NCBI RefSeq assembly: GCF_015767275.1
Contig: NZ_JADWMY010000007.1
Location: forward strand, 1 to 64,000
Source: Herbaspirillum sp. AP02
GTDB taxonomy: Bacteria; Pseudomonadota; Gammaproteobacteria; Burkholderiales; Burkholderiaceae_D
Direction: 5' to 3'
Length of the DNA: 64,000 nucleotides
The translations under genes were made by a program, and so were the position numbers. The notes beneath the pieces were generated by a model, which saw only the letters and a program-made list of their open reading frames with translations, was not told where the DNA came from and made no database searches. Shown in pieces: positions 17,850 through 27,451 of this stretch (position 1 is the first letter of the stretch; each line of letters starts with the position of its first letter).

Positions 17850-18737
17850 TCAGGCCGGCTGCACGGCGGGCCGCCGGTCACGCACGATCCAGGGCGCGGC
17901 CAGAATAAGGATGCCGCCCACCACGTCCTGCGCACGCAGGCCGGCCGCGCCCAGCAACCAGGCCGAAGCGCTGGCCACCAGGATCTCGGCCAGCATGATC
18001 ACGGCCGTGATGTTGGCCGGCAGGCGTGCCACCCCATATTGCAGACACAGGTTCGAGACCAGGAACAGCGCTGCCCACAGCCCCACCACCGGCCATGCCG
18101 CCACCGGCACGTGCAGCGGCCAGGCGATCGTGCCGGCCAGGGACAACCCCACACCCAGCAGACCAGCCAATACACCGCTGCCGGCCAGCATGGCGACGGC
18201 GCGGGCAGCATCGGAAAATCCCTGCAGGCGGCGCAACAAGACGTTGGTGATGGCAAACAGCAGGCCGGAGAGCACGGCCATCCAGTCCGGCAGGCTCTGC
18301 GGCAGCGGCAGCCCCAGGCGCGGCTGATAGAGCACGATGAAGGCGCCGCCCAGGCCCAGCGCGACCCGGGCCAGGGAGCGCGGGGTGATGGCTTCGTGCA
18401 GGAACAGGCGCGCCAGGATCACGGTCCAGATCGGCATCAGGTAGAACAGCAGGATCACCCGCACCACGTCGCCATAGGCCACCGCGACGTTGAAGGAACA
18501 GTTGGTCAGGCCCGTGGCCAGGCCGACGCACCATAGCGTCGGGTGACGCCACAGCTGCGGCAGCGCGCGCCAGCGCAGCAGCACCAGCAGCAGTGCGCAG
18601 GCGCTGAAGATGGCGGCCGTGGTCCACACCGGATGCAGGCCCATGCCCTCCAGCGCGCGCGTGCCGGTCCAGGACAGACCCCAGATGGTGGAATTGAGCA
18701 GCAGCGCGGCGACGGCGGATTTTTGCAGTGAGTGCAT
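17850..18737 (-). CDS. EamA/DMT-family transporter
   Basis: Inner-membrane protein of 295 residues with about ten hydrophobic helices arranged as two EamA repeats (SAVAALLLNSTIWGLSW at the start; second repeat from about residue 145, LSGLLFAITNVLLRR). Members of the drug/metabolite transporter superfamily export amino acids, nucleosides or other small metabolites; the substrate here cannot be read from sequence. The stop directly abuts the stop of the convergent cyclase gene with no spacer. The promoter would lie in 18738-18870. Confidence 0.85.
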   Translation of the reverse strand: MHSLQKSAVAALLLNSTIWGLSWTGTRALEGMGLHPVWTTAAIFSACALLLVLLRWRALPQLWRHPTLWCVGLATGLTNCSFNVAVAYGDVVRVILLFYLMPIWTVILARLFLHEAITPRSLARVALGLGGAFIVLYQPRLGLPLPQSLPDWMAVLSGLLFAITNVLLRRLQGFSDAARAVAMLAGSGVLAGLLGVGLSLAGTIAWPLHVPVAAWPVVGLWAALFLVSNLCLQYGVARLPANITAVIMLAEILVASASAWLLGAAGLRAQDVVGGILILAAPWIVRDRRPAVQPA

Positions 18738-18870
18738 GTTGTACGGGGAGCAAGCCGGATGGATGAATCTGAGGCTGGCGCGAGTCTGGCATTTTCTGCG
18801 CCGTAGCCAATCTACGTATGCCGATAGCCAGTATTAAGCCTGGCTTATGGGTGCTTTGCATGCGCATTCA

Positions 18871-18909
18871 CAAAACCAAAATGCCGTTCAGCGCGACACT
18901 GAACGGCAT
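18871..18909 (-). terminator. Rho-independent terminator of the ferredoxin gene
   Basis: An 11-bp perfect stem, atgccgttcag (18881-18891) / ctgaacggcat (18899-18909), with a 7-nt loop. On the minus strand it is followed by a T-rich tail (tttggttttg). It lies 26 bp after the ferredoxin stop. Confidence 0.85.
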
Positions 18910-18934
18910 CTCGGCAAGGATGGCGGAGAAAGAC

Positions 18935-19228
<294 letters not shown>

Positions 19229-19258
19229 CTACCTTTACCTCTTGTGGATCGCCTGGCC

Positions 19259-19750
<492 letters not shown>

Positions 19751-19777
19751 TCACCGGCTATTCAATCAGAAGGCGCA

Positions 19778-20440
19778 TTATGCCTCAATTCGGGCACTGC
19801 TTTTGCGTTGCAATAAATGATAGAACACCATGCCGGCCTTGTCGGCGCGGACCACTTCCCAGTCTTGCATCCACGCCGGGGCGTCATCACCGTCGAGCGG
19901 GAATTCGGCCTCGGCATAGACCAGGCCGGAGGGGGTGAGCAAAGTCATGCAGGCGGGCAATACTTTTTCCAGCCAGCCCTGGTGATACGGGGGATCGATG
20001 AACACCAGGCTGTAGCCACCGGGCTCGCGCTGGGCCGCATTCTGGGCCGCCGCCAGGGCGTCGCCGCGCACGATGGCGATGGCATCGGCATTGAGCTTGT
20101 CGCGATTGGCTTCCAGCTGGCGTACCGCCGGGCTGCTGTTTTCCACCATCACCACGCGACGCGCGCCACGGCTGGCGGCCTCGAAGCCGAGGGCGCCGGA
20201 ACCGGCGAACAGGTCCAGGCAGGCCACCTGGGCCCAGTCACCATCGATCAGGTGGGCGATCCAGTTGAAGACGGTTTCGCGCACACGATCCGGCGTGGGG
20301 CGCAGCCCTTCGGCGTCCAGCACCGGGAGCGGGGTGCGCTTCCACTGGCCGCCGATGATGCGCACCTGATGCGGACCACGATTGACGGGCTTGCGCGGCT
20401 TGCCCGGCGCGGCGGACTTGGGGGTACTGCTCTTGCTCAT
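19778..20440 (-). CDS. rsmD: 16S rRNA (guanine-966-N2)-methyltransferase RsmD
   Basis: A 220-residue SAM-dependent enzyme that methylates G966 of 16S rRNA. The N-terminus is basic (KPRKPVNRGPHQVRIIGG), motif I is CLDLFAGSGALGFEA, and the catalytic motif is VFIDPPYHQG (D-PPY). Length is slightly above that of E. coli RsmD because of the N-terminal tail. It is positioned between the M16-type protein and coaD, all on the minus strand. Confidence 0.94.
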   Translation of the reverse strand: MSKSSTPKSAAPGKPRKPVNRGPHQVRIIGGQWKRTPLPVLDAEGLRPTPDRVRETVFNWIAHLIDGDWAQVACLDLFAGSGALGFEAASRGARRVVMVENSSPAVRQLEANRDKLNADAIAIVRGDALAAAQNAAQREPGGYSLVFIDPPYHQGWLEKVLPACMTLLTPSGLVYAEAEFPLDGDDAPAWMQDWEVVRADKAGMVFYHLLQRKSSARIEA

Positions 20441-20477
20441 GACTTTCCTTGCAGCTTATTGAGCCTCTATCAGGACT

Positions 20478-21812
20478 CTATTGGGCGTCGTCACCGACGA
20501 TGACCGTGGACAACTGCGCCGGCAGCACATGGCGGCCGAAGGCGGCGCGCACGTCCTGCACGCTGACGGCACGGATGCGTTCGATCCAGTGATCCAGGTA
20601 ATCCAGCGGCAGGCCATAGAAGCCGATCACGGAGAGGTTTTCCAGCAGCTTGGCATTGCTGTCGATGCGCAGCGCGAAACCGCCGGCCAGGTTGTCCTTG
20701 GCGGCCTTGATCTCGGCGGCGGTCGGGCCGTCCCGGAGGAATTTGTCGAGCGTGGCGCGGGTCACGCGCAGTGCTTCGGCAGTCTGCTCCTTCTTGGTCT
20801 GCAGGCCGATCTGGAACGGGCCGGGCTGGGCCAGTGGCGAGAAGCCGCTGTAGACGCTGTAGCTCAGGCCGCGCTTTTCACGCACCTCGTCGGTCAGGCG
20901 CGAGACGAAACCGCCACCACCCAGCACATAGTTGCCCACCGTCAGCGCGAAGAAATCATTGTCGCCACGCTGCAGGGCCGGGGCACCAATGAGGATGTGG
21001 GACTGCGAGGCCGGGTGGGCGATACGCGTTTCGCCCCCCTTGGGGGTGGGCACCGGCGGCAGGCCCGGCAGGGGCGCCCCCTGCGGCAACTGGCGGGTGA
21101 GCGCGCTGGCAATGGTCCGGGCCTGGGCTTCGGTGATATCGCCGATCAGGGCAATGACGGCGCGGTTGGCCACGTAATGGGTGCGGTGGAAGGCCACCAG
21201 GTCGTCACGGGTGATGGCCTGCAGGCTGGCTTCGCCGGCATCGATGGCGTAGGGATGCGTGCCATAGGCCGCTTGCATGAAGGCTTTTTCGGCGATGGCC
21301 TCAGGCTTGGTCAGTTCTTCCTTGATATTGGCAATGGCCAGGGCCCTGTCGCGATCCAGGCCGGCCTGCGGGAAGCTGGGGTGGGCCAGCATGCGCGCCA
21401 GCAAACCCAGTGCGACGTCGCGCTGCGCCGGGGCCGACAGGGTGCGCAGGCTCACGCCGGCGCGGTCCTGGCCGGCACCGCCCTGCTGCTGGGCGGCGAC
21501 ATCGGCAAAGCCGTCGAGGATTTGCGCTTCGGACAGCGCGGCATTGGCTCCCTCAGCACCCTGCCCGGCGTCCACGCCGCGCGTCAGGCTGGCCACGGTC
21601 AGTTCGGCCAGGCCGGCCTTGGTGGCGGGATCACGGCGCTGGCCGGCGTCGAATTGCACGCTCACGTCCAGCATGGGGATGGAATGATTGGCCACGAACA
21701 GCACACGGGCACCGTCGGGCTGGGTCCAGGACTGGATGGCCAGGGCCGCCGAGGCGGGTGCGCTGGTCAGCAGGCTCAGCGGAAGGAAGAGAAAAGCTAA
21801 GTATTTTTTCAT
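20478..21812 (-). CDS. Non-catalytic M16-family (insulinase-like) peptidase partner
   Basis: A 444-residue secreted or periplasmic protein with a signal peptide (MKKYLAFLFLPLSLLTSAPA). The M16 fold is clear (FHRTHYVANRAVIALIGDI, VLGGGGFVSRLTDEVREKRGLSYSVYSGF, including the R/Y pair of the second half). The zinc motif HxxEH is replaced by KAGLAEL, so it cannot be catalytic. Such proteins pair with an active M16 subunit, which here is encoded two genes upstream (22560-23939), in a mitochondrial-processing-peptidase-like heterodimer. The start at 21812 was chosen because it begins the signal peptide; an in-frame ATG at 21842 exists. The physiological substrate is unknown. Confidence 0.88.
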   Translation of the reverse strand: MKKYLAFLFLPLSLLTSAPASAALAIQSWTQPDGARVLFVANHSIPMLDVSVQFDAGQRRDPATKAGLAELTVASLTRGVDAGQGAEGANAALSEAQILDGFADVAAQQQGGAGQDRAGVSLRTLSAPAQRDVALGLLARMLAHPSFPQAGLDRDRALAIANIKEELTKPEAIAEKAFMQAAYGTHPYAIDAGEASLQAITRDDLVAFHRTHYVANRAVIALIGDITEAQARTIASALTRQLPQGAPLPGLPPVPTPKGGETRIAHPASQSHILIGAPALQRGDNDFFALTVGNYVLGGGGFVSRLTDEVREKRGLSYSVYSGFSPLAQPGPFQIGLQTKKEQTAEALRVTRATLDKFLRDGPTAAEIKAAKDNLAGGFALRIDSNAKLLENLSVIGFYGLPLDYLDHWIERIRAVSVQDVRAAFGRHVLPAQLSTVIVGDDAQ

Positions 21813-21838
21813 GGAAACCTGGAATCGAAACCTGCGGA

Positions 21839-22504
21839 TCATCCGCGTTGTTCATCGTGCTCATCGGGTTGATGGCCCCTGGCGCCGGCCAGCCATTGCA
21901 GGATCGGCTGCCATTGCTCCAGATCGCGCTGCACGCGGGAGGGTGCGATATCCCACAGCGTCAGACCGTGGGCGGCCAGCTGGACGTAGTTCTGGGTGTC
22001 GCGCAGATAGCCCAGCACCGGCAGTTTCAGGCCCTCGATGAAGCGCTGCAGCTGCTCGGCCGAGCGGGTGCGGGCATCGACCCGCATGCCGACGATGCCG
22101 ACCTCGATCTCGCCCTCGCGCACCGCCTTTTCACTGGCCAGCCGGCGCAGGAAGTCCTGGGTGGCGAGGATATCGAAGATCGAGGGCTGCAGCGGCACCA
22201 GCACCTTGTCGGCCAGCTTGAGGGCGTCGTTGAGGCGCCAGCCATGCAGCCCGGCCGGGGTATCGAGCACCACGTGGCTGGTTCCCTTGGGGGGCTTGGC
22301 GACGTAGTCTTCATTGACTTCCCAGGTGGCGATCGGGCGGGCCTGCTCCGGGCGGATGGCGAGCCAGGCGCGCGAGGACTGCTGGCGGTCGATATCCCCC
22401 AGCAGGACACCATGGCCCTGGCTGGCGAAATAACCGGCCAGGTTGGTGGCCAGGGTGGTCTTGCCTACGCCCCCTTTGGGGTTGGCGACGACGATGACGG
22501 GCAT
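21839..22504 (-). CDS. ParA-family ATPase
   Basis: A 221-residue deviant-Walker ATPase. The first residues read MPVIVVANPKGGVGKTTLATN (the KGGVGKT P-loop with the signature Lys), then GDIDRQQSS and VVLDTPAGLHG. There is no N-terminal DNA-binding domain and no parB nearby, so it is an orphan MinD/ParA-type positioning or partition protein of unknown cargo. The start at 22504 has GGAGGAAAAC directly upstream; longer in-frame sequence reaches into the preceding M16 gene and is not used. It lies inside the M16 pair on the same strand. Confidence 0.88.
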   Translation of the reverse strand: MPVIVVANPKGGVGKTTLATNLAGYFASQGHGVLLGDIDRQQSSRAWLAIRPEQARPIATWEVNEDYVAKPPKGTSHVVLDTPAGLHGWRLNDALKLADKVLVPLQPSIFDILATQDFLRRLASEKAVREGEIEVGIVGMRVDARTRSAEQLQRFIEGLKLPVLGYLRDTQNYVQLAAHGLTLWDIAPSRVQRDLEQWQPILQWLAGARGHQPDEHDEQRG

Positions 22505-22559
22505 GTTTTCCTCCGGAAAGGACAGGGAAGACTCTCGGCAACCGCGAACGGTACGCGCT

Positions 22560-23939
22560 TCAGTGCAACAGACCCGCCGGTGGCGGCGCGGGCTTCTTGC
22601 CATCCAGCGGCAGCGGCACCAGCGTGGCCACGGTCAGGGTGTCATCCGTGAAGTATTTGCGGGCCACTTCCTGCACCTGGGCGGCGGTGACGCTGTTGAG
22701 GCGATCGATGATGCGGTCGATGTTCTTCTGGCCCAGTCCGACGGTTTCCATCATGCCGATCTCCATTGCCTGGCCGAAGACGGAGTCGCGCTTGTAGACC
22801 TGGGAGGCGATCAGCTGGGTCTTCACGCGCTGCAGTTCCTGTTCGGAGACGCCCTCGCTGGCGATGCGGGTGACTTCGGCACGCAGCAGGGTTTCCAGTT
22901 GTTCGGTGGTGACACCATTGGCCGGGCTGCCTTCCAGCGTGAACAGCACCGGGCCGCGCGCCACACCGCTGTAGCTGGCGCCGACGGCGGTGGCCTGGTT
23001 GCTGGTGCGCACCAGTTGCGCGGTGAGGCGGGCGTTGTCATAACCATCCAGCACTGCCGAGAGTACGTCCAGGGCGTAGGCTTCCTGGTCCTGCTCCACC
23101 TGGCGCAGGGCCGGCACCTTCCAGGCCATTACCACATAGGGATTCTCGGCCGGCGCCTTGACGGTGACGCGGCGCATGCCGATCTGCTGGGGTTCGTTCT
23201 GCGGCCTGCCGCATGGCAGGGCGTGGGAAGGAATCTTGCCGAAATACTTCTTGGCCAGGGCCAGCACGCGCTGGGCATCGACGTCGCCAGCCACCACCAG
23301 GGTGGCATTGTTGGGCGCATACCATTGGCGATACCAGCCGGCGATGTCCTGTACCGTCATGTGCTGCAGGTCGTCCATCCAGCCGACCACCGGGTGGTGG
23401 TAGGGGTGGGCGGTCCAGGCGGCCGCGTTGAGGGCTTCATTCAAGAGGCCCATGGGCTGATCATCGGTGCGCCAGCGGCGCTCTTCCATGATGACGCGGA
23501 TCTCCTTGGCGAATTCGTTGGCATCGAATTGCAGGTTGGCCATGCGGTCGGCTTCCAGAGCCATGACCTTTTCCAGGTGGCTCTTCTCGATCTGCTGGAA
23601 GTAGGCCGTATAGTCATTGGCGGTGAAGGCATTCTCCTGCCCGCCCAGTTCGGCCACCAGGCGGCTGAACTCCCCCACCTTGTGGTTGCGGGTGCCCTTG
23701 AACATCATGTGTTCCAGCGCGTGGGAGACACCGGTGGTGCCATTGAACTCGTCGACCGCACCGACCTTGTACCAGACCATCTGCACCGCCGTGGGCGCGC
23801 GCCGGTCTTCCTTGACCACCACCTTCATGCCATTGCCGAGCACGAACTCGCGCGCCGGTTCGGCCTGTGCCGGGGTCACGCCGCCGGCCACCAGGCTGAA
23901 GAGGGCAGTGGCGAGTCGGGCTCTGATCTTCAAATTCAT
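22560..23939 (-). CDS. Catalytic M16-family zinc metallopeptidase
   Basis: A 459-residue protein with a signal peptide (RARLATALFSLVAGGVTPAQA). It holds the inverted zinc motif SHALEHMMFKGT (HxxEH) with the downstream metal-ligand Glu in VIMEERRWRT. The second-half domain contains YDNARLTAQLVR and EGSPANGVTTEQLE. This is the active subunit that probably pairs with the zinc-less protein at 20478-21812. It leads a minus-strand run (M16, parA, M16, rsmD, coaD, ferredoxin) and is divergent from ftsY, sharing a 168-bp intergenic region. Confidence 0.9.
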   Translation of the reverse strand: MNLKIRARLATALFSLVAGGVTPAQAEPAREFVLGNGMKVVVKEDRRAPTAVQMVWYKVGAVDEFNGTTGVSHALEHMMFKGTRNHKVGEFSRLVAELGGQENAFTANDYTAYFQQIEKSHLEKVMALEADRMANLQFDANEFAKEIRVIMEERRWRTDDQPMGLLNEALNAAAWTAHPYHHPVVGWMDDLQHMTVQDIAGWYRQWYAPNNATLVVAGDVDAQRVLALAKKYFGKIPSHALPCGRPQNEPQQIGMRRVTVKAPAENPYVVMAWKVPALRQVEQDQEAYALDVLSAVLDGYDNARLTAQLVRTSNQATAVGASYSGVARGPVLFTLEGSPANGVTTEQLETLLRAEVTRIASEGVSEQELQRVKTQLIASQVYKRDSVFGQAMEIGMMETVGLGQKNIDRIIDRLNSVTAAQVQEVARKYFTDDTLTVATLVPLPLDGKKPAPPPAGLLH

Positions 23940-24107
23940 GGGCTGTGCTCTGATAAAATGCAGGATTCATTGACCCTGGCGGCCATGCGCGGGTCTTGTG
24001 GAAGGGCAATTGTAACCTGTCCACTGCGGTTGTCAGGACAGCCATGCGCGCCTCCCCTCCCGCCTTCCCGCCCCGGCCGCAGCCCGAATCCAGCCTATCG
24101 CCATCCG

Positions 24108-25301
24108 ATGTTCAGTTTCTTCAAGAGAAAACCCAAACCGGAAGCGCAGCCCGCGCTGCCGCCCCAGCCCGAAGCGGCGCCACAGCCTGCTCCCGCACCT
24201 GCAGCCCCCGCCTCGACCGCTCCCGCCTCACCTGCAGCACCCATTGCACCCGCGCCGGCCGTGTCCCTGCCCGCAGATGCGCCTGTAGATGCGCCTGCCG
24301 CTGTACCTACGCCGCAACCTCTTCCCGAAGCGGTCGCGCCCATCGAGGATGCGGTCGAAGAAGAAGCCGAGATCGTCGCCGCACCCGAGCCGGAGCCGGA
24401 GGCCAAGCGTTCCTGGCTGTCGCGCCTGAAGGCGGGACTGTCCAAGACATCCAGCAACCTCACCACCCTGTTCGTGGGGGCGCGCATCGATGACGATCTT
24501 TATGAAGAACTGGAGTCGGCACTGCTGGTGTCGGACGCCGGCGTCGAAGCGACCCAGTGGCTGCTGGACGAACTGAAGAAAAAGGTCAAGGCCGAGCGCC
24601 TGACCGAAGCCGCCCAGGTGCGCACCGCCCTGCGTACGCTGCTGATCGACCTGCTGCAGCCGCTGCAGCGGCCGCTGGTGCTGGGTCGCGACAAGCCACT
24701 GGTGATGATGATCGCCGGCGTCAACGGTGCCGGCAAGACCACCACCATCGGCAAGCTGGCCTTACACCTGCAGGCGCACGGACAGTCGGTGCTGCTGGCC
24801 GCCGGCGACACCTTCCGTGCGGCTGCCCGCGAACAGCTGGCGGTCTGGGGCGAGCGCAACAATGTGCAGGTGATCGCGCAGGAATCCGGTGACCCGGCCG
24901 CGGTGGCCTATGACTCGGTGCATTCGGCGCAGGCGCGCGGCACGCATGTGGTGATGGTCGATACCGCCGGCCGCCTGCCTACGCAATTGCACCTGATGGA
25001 TGAACTCAAGAAGATCAAGCGGGTCATTGCCAAGGCGATGAGCTCGGCGCCGCACGAAGTGCTGCTGGTCATCGACGGCAACACCGGCCAGAATGCCCTG
25101 GCCCAGGTCAAGGCCTTCGATGATGCGCTGGGGCTGACCGGCCTGGTGGTGACCAAGCTGGACGGCACCGCCAAGGGCGGCATCCTGGCCGCCATCGCCA
25201 AGACCCGCCCGGTGCCGCTGTATTTCATCGGCGTGGGCGAAAAGATCGAAGACCTGCAGCCGTTCAACGCCACCGAATTCGTCGATGCCCTCCTGAGCTG
25301 A
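24108..25301 (+). CDS. ftsY: Signal recognition particle receptor FtsY
   Basis: Membrane-associated SRP-receptor GTPase, 397 residues, that docks ribosome-SRP complexes at the translocon. The N-terminus (about residues 8-100) is a Pro/Ala-rich then acidic A domain after MFSFFKRKPKPE. The NG domain follows: G1 GVNGAGKTTTIGKLA, DTFRAAAREQL, G3 DTAGRLPTQ, G4 TKLDGTAKGG. The ATG at 24108 is chosen because the family signature MFxFFK starts there; a long open frame continues upstream but antisense to the M16 gene. It is first in ftsY-ftsE-ftsX, with 4 nt between ftsY and ftsE. Confidence 0.95.
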   Translation: MFSFFKRKPKPEAQPALPPQPEAAPQPAPAPAAPASTAPASPAAPIAPAPAVSLPADAPVDAPAAVPTPQPLPEAVAPIEDAVEEEAEIVAAPEPEPEAKRSWLSRLKAGLSKTSSNLTTLFVGARIDDDLYEELESALLVSDAGVEATQWLLDELKKKVKAERLTEAAQVRTALRTLLIDLLQPLQRPLVLGRDKPLVMMIAGVNGAGKTTTIGKLALHLQAHGQSVLLAAGDTFRAAAREQLAVWGERNNVQVIAQESGDPAAVAYDSVHSAQARGTHVVMVDTAGRLPTQLHLMDELKKIKRVIAKAMSSAPHEVLLVIDGNTGQNALAQVKAFDDALGLTGLVVTKLDGTAKGGILAAIAKTRPVPLYFIGVGEKIEDLQPFNATEFVDALLS

Positions 25302-25305
25302 ACTG

Positions 25306-25998
25306 ATGATTGAATTTACCCGGGTTTCCAAGCAATACGCGCGCGAGGTCTACGCCCTGCGCGACATCACGCTGTCGGTAAAGAAGGGCGAATTGATCTT
25401 CCTGGCCGGCCCGTCGGGCGCCGGCAAATCGACGCTGCTGAAGATGATCGCCGCCATCGAGCGGCCCACGGCGGGCAAGCTGAGCGTCAACGGTACCGAC
25501 ATCGGTGGCATCAAGGCTTCCGGCCTGCCCTACCTGCGCCGCAACCTGGGGCTGATCTTCCAGCAACAGAAACTTCTGCTGGACCGCAACCTGCTGGCCA
25601 ACGTGATGCTGCCGCTGATTGTCACCGGTTCCTCCCGCCCGGACGCCGAAAAGCGTGCCCGCGCCGCGCTGGACAAGGTGGACCTGCTGGCCAAGGCCAT
25701 GTGCGAGCCACTGGAACTGTCCGGTGGCGAGCAGCAGCGGGTGGCCATTGCACGGGCCATCGTCAACCGTCCGCAGATCATCCTGGCCGACGAACCGACG
25801 GCCAACCTGGACCGCGCCAATGCCAACAAGGTGCTGGCGGCCCTGAAATCCTTCCATGGCGTGGGCGTGACCTGCCTGATTTCCACCCACGACGAACAAT
25901 TCCTGACCGGGGCGGACCGCATCGTCTACCTGGACCGCGGCCGCATCGTCGATGGCTGGCACAACGGCGTGGCCAATCCGGTGGAGGTATCGCCATGA
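25306..25998 (+). CDS. ftsE: Cell-division ABC transporter ATPase FtsE
   Basis: A 230-residue ATPase that with FtsX forms an ABC-type mechanotransmission complex at the septum, activating cell-wall hydrolases through envelope partners. Walker A is GPSGAGKSTLLK, the signature is LSGGEQQRVAIARAI, Walker B is IILADEPTANLD, and the LIFQQQKLLLDRNLLANV Q-loop region is typical. It sits 4 nt after ftsY and overlaps ftsX by ATGA, so the three are co-translated. Confidence 0.95.
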   Translation: MIEFTRVSKQYAREVYALRDITLSVKKGELIFLAGPSGAGKSTLLKMIAAIERPTAGKLSVNGTDIGGIKASGLPYLRRNLGLIFQQQKLLLDRNLLANVMLPLIVTGSSRPDAEKRARAALDKVDLLAKAMCEPLELSGGEQQRVAIARAIVNRPQIILADEPTANLDRANANKVLAALKSFHGVGVTCLISTHDEQFLTGADRIVYLDRGRIVDGWHNGVANPVEVSP

Positions 25999-26918
25999 AC
26001 TGGTTGAGACAGCATCTCGCCGCCATCGCTGACGCCTTGCGCCACCTGCTGCGCTCGCCGGGCAACTTCCTGCTCAACGTGCTGGTGGTCTCGATTGCGC
26101 TGGCGCTGCCCTTTGCCGGGCTGTCGGCGCTGGAAAACGTGCGCCCGATCTCGGACCAGATGTCGGTGGAGCCGGAAATCAGCATCTTCATGAAGCCCGA
26201 TGCCAGTCGCGACGCCGCACTGGCGGTGGGCAAGACCATCAACCAGGTATTAAAGGACAGCAACACCAACGGCAAAGTCGAGTTCATCCCGCGCGAAAAG
26301 GCCTTCGATGCCCTGAAAAGCAAGACCGGCCTGGCCGAGGTGCTCAATACCCTGGGCAGCAATCCGCTGCCGGACAGCTTCGTGGTGCGCCTGCCCGGAT
26401 TCGAGAACGCCATGAATGCAGGCCGGGTCGATGACATCGCACAGCAGTTGAAGAAGCAGGCGGGCGTGGATACGGTGCAGATCGACTCGGAATGGGTCAA
26501 GCGGCTGGCGGCACTGCTGCGCATTCTGCGGCTGGTGTTGTTGTTCCTGGGCATCACGCTGGGTGCGGTGGTGGTGGCGGTGGTATTCAACACGATCCGT
26601 CTGCAGGTGATGACGCAGCGCGACGAGATCGAGGTGTCGCGCCTGTTCGGGGCAACCAATTCCTTCATCTACCGGCCCTTCTATTACACTGGCGCACTGC
26701 TGGGCGGATGCGCCGGACTGGTGGCGCTGGGGCTGGTGGTGGCGGCACAGCAACCGCTCAATGCGGCCATCCTCGATTTTGCGCACCTGTATGCGTCGGA
26801 ATTCCAGCTGGCGCTGCCCAGCCCCATGGCCATCGCCCTGCTGCTGGCGGTGAGCGCCTTGCTGGGCTTGTTCGGGGCGATGCTGTCGGTGCACCGGCAA
26901 CTGGCCCGCAAGACTTGA
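25995..26918 (+). CDS. ftsX: Cell-division membrane protein FtsX
   Basis: A 307-residue integral membrane partner of FtsE with four hydrophobic segments: one near residues 25-45 (FLLNVLVVSIALALPFAGL), a periplasmic domain of about 130 residues, then three C-terminal helices (LVLLFLGITLGAVVVAVVF onward). The coupling motif QRDEIEVSRLFGATNSFI lies between the second and third helices. The start codon overlaps the ftsE stop in ATGA. A strong terminator follows 23 nt after the stop. Confidence 0.95.
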   Translation: MNWLRQHLAAIADALRHLLRSPGNFLLNVLVVSIALALPFAGLSALENVRPISDQMSVEPEISIFMKPDASRDAALAVGKTINQVLKDSNTNGKVEFIPREKAFDALKSKTGLAEVLNTLGSNPLPDSFVVRLPGFENAMNAGRVDDIAQQLKKQAGVDTVQIDSEWVKRLAALLRILRLVLLFLGITLGAVVVAVVFNTIRLQVMTQRDEIEVSRLFGATNSFIYRPFYYTGALLGGCAGLVALGLVVAAQQPLNAAILDFAHLYASEFQLALPSPMAIALLLAVSALLGLFGAMLSVHRQLARKT

Positions 26919-26941
26919 GCCTGTTCCTGGCGCATCCAGAT

Positions 26942-26973
26942 CGAAGCCCGCAGCAGCGGGCTTCGGCTTTTCT
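26942..26973 (+). terminator. Rho-independent terminator of ftsYEX
   Basis: A 10-bp perfect stem, cgaagcccgc (26942-26951) / gcgggcttcg (26956-26965), with loop agca, followed by gcttttct. Confidence 0.88.
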
Positions 26974-27275
26974 GGCGGCGGAAACGTCGGTGGAACTCCT
27001 CGCCCTGCAATAATTCCAATCCCTGTACGTCTTCCTGAGGGTGGTCGCCGCGTTGCCGGCAAGGCGGTGCTGTTGTCTGTGCTCCCTTTTCTGCCCTGGC
27101 TTCTGCCTCTTTCCCGCCCCATTGCGCGCTGCAAGAATTGTTACAAGTTTCTGGCCTGCTTTTGACCCGCATCGCAACTTTTGTCGCCCAAAGGCGACTA
27201 AGATGAAGGGGAAATAATGCAATGAGGTACTGACCAGCAATAGTTGCCAGCTATTACCGCTTCCCAATCATGCTA

Positions 27276-27302
27276 TTAGCACTCTAGGGTGACGAGTGCT
27301 AG
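27276..27302. promoter_or_regulatory. CIRCE operator (HrcA site) overlapping the rpoH promoter region
   Basis: ttagcactc (27276-27284), nine bases, then gagtgctag (27294-27302): 17 of 18 arm positions match the CIRCE consensus TTAGCACTC-N9-GAGTGCTAA bound by the heat-shock repressor HrcA. A possible sigma-70 promoter overlaps it (ttagca at 27276, 18-bp spacing, tagaat at 27300-27305), so HrcA binding would block transcription of rpoH. No sigma-32-type promoter was seen nearby. The operator is about 150 bp before the rpoH start. Confidence 0.88.
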
Positions 27303-27380
27303 AATACCTTATCGAATTGCTCCAGTTTTATGTGGGCATCGCAACAAATCGACAAGATACGCATCCGCTGCGTGTCTGCC

Positions 27381-27398
27381 ACGCCGGCTAACCGGCGT
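27381..27398 (+). other. GC-rich stem-loop in the rpoH 5' leader
   Basis: acgccgg (27381-27387), loop ctaa, ccggcgt (27392-27398): a perfect 7-bp hairpin 53 nt before the rpoH ATG. It lies downstream of the CIRCE/promoter region and so should be in the mRNA leader. It could contribute to thermal or translational control of rpoH, but it does not cover the ribosome site, so this is speculative. Confidence 0.4.
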
Positions 27399-27451
27399 CG
27401 GCTTCCAAGCTTACCGCTTCATACTGTTTCCGCTAGGAACAAGGAGAATCC

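Noticed and set aside
27240..27450. Sigma-32-type promoter before rpoH
   Set aside because: No CTTGAA/CCCCAT-like pair with correct spacing was found; only a sigma-70-like pair overlapping the CIRCE site.
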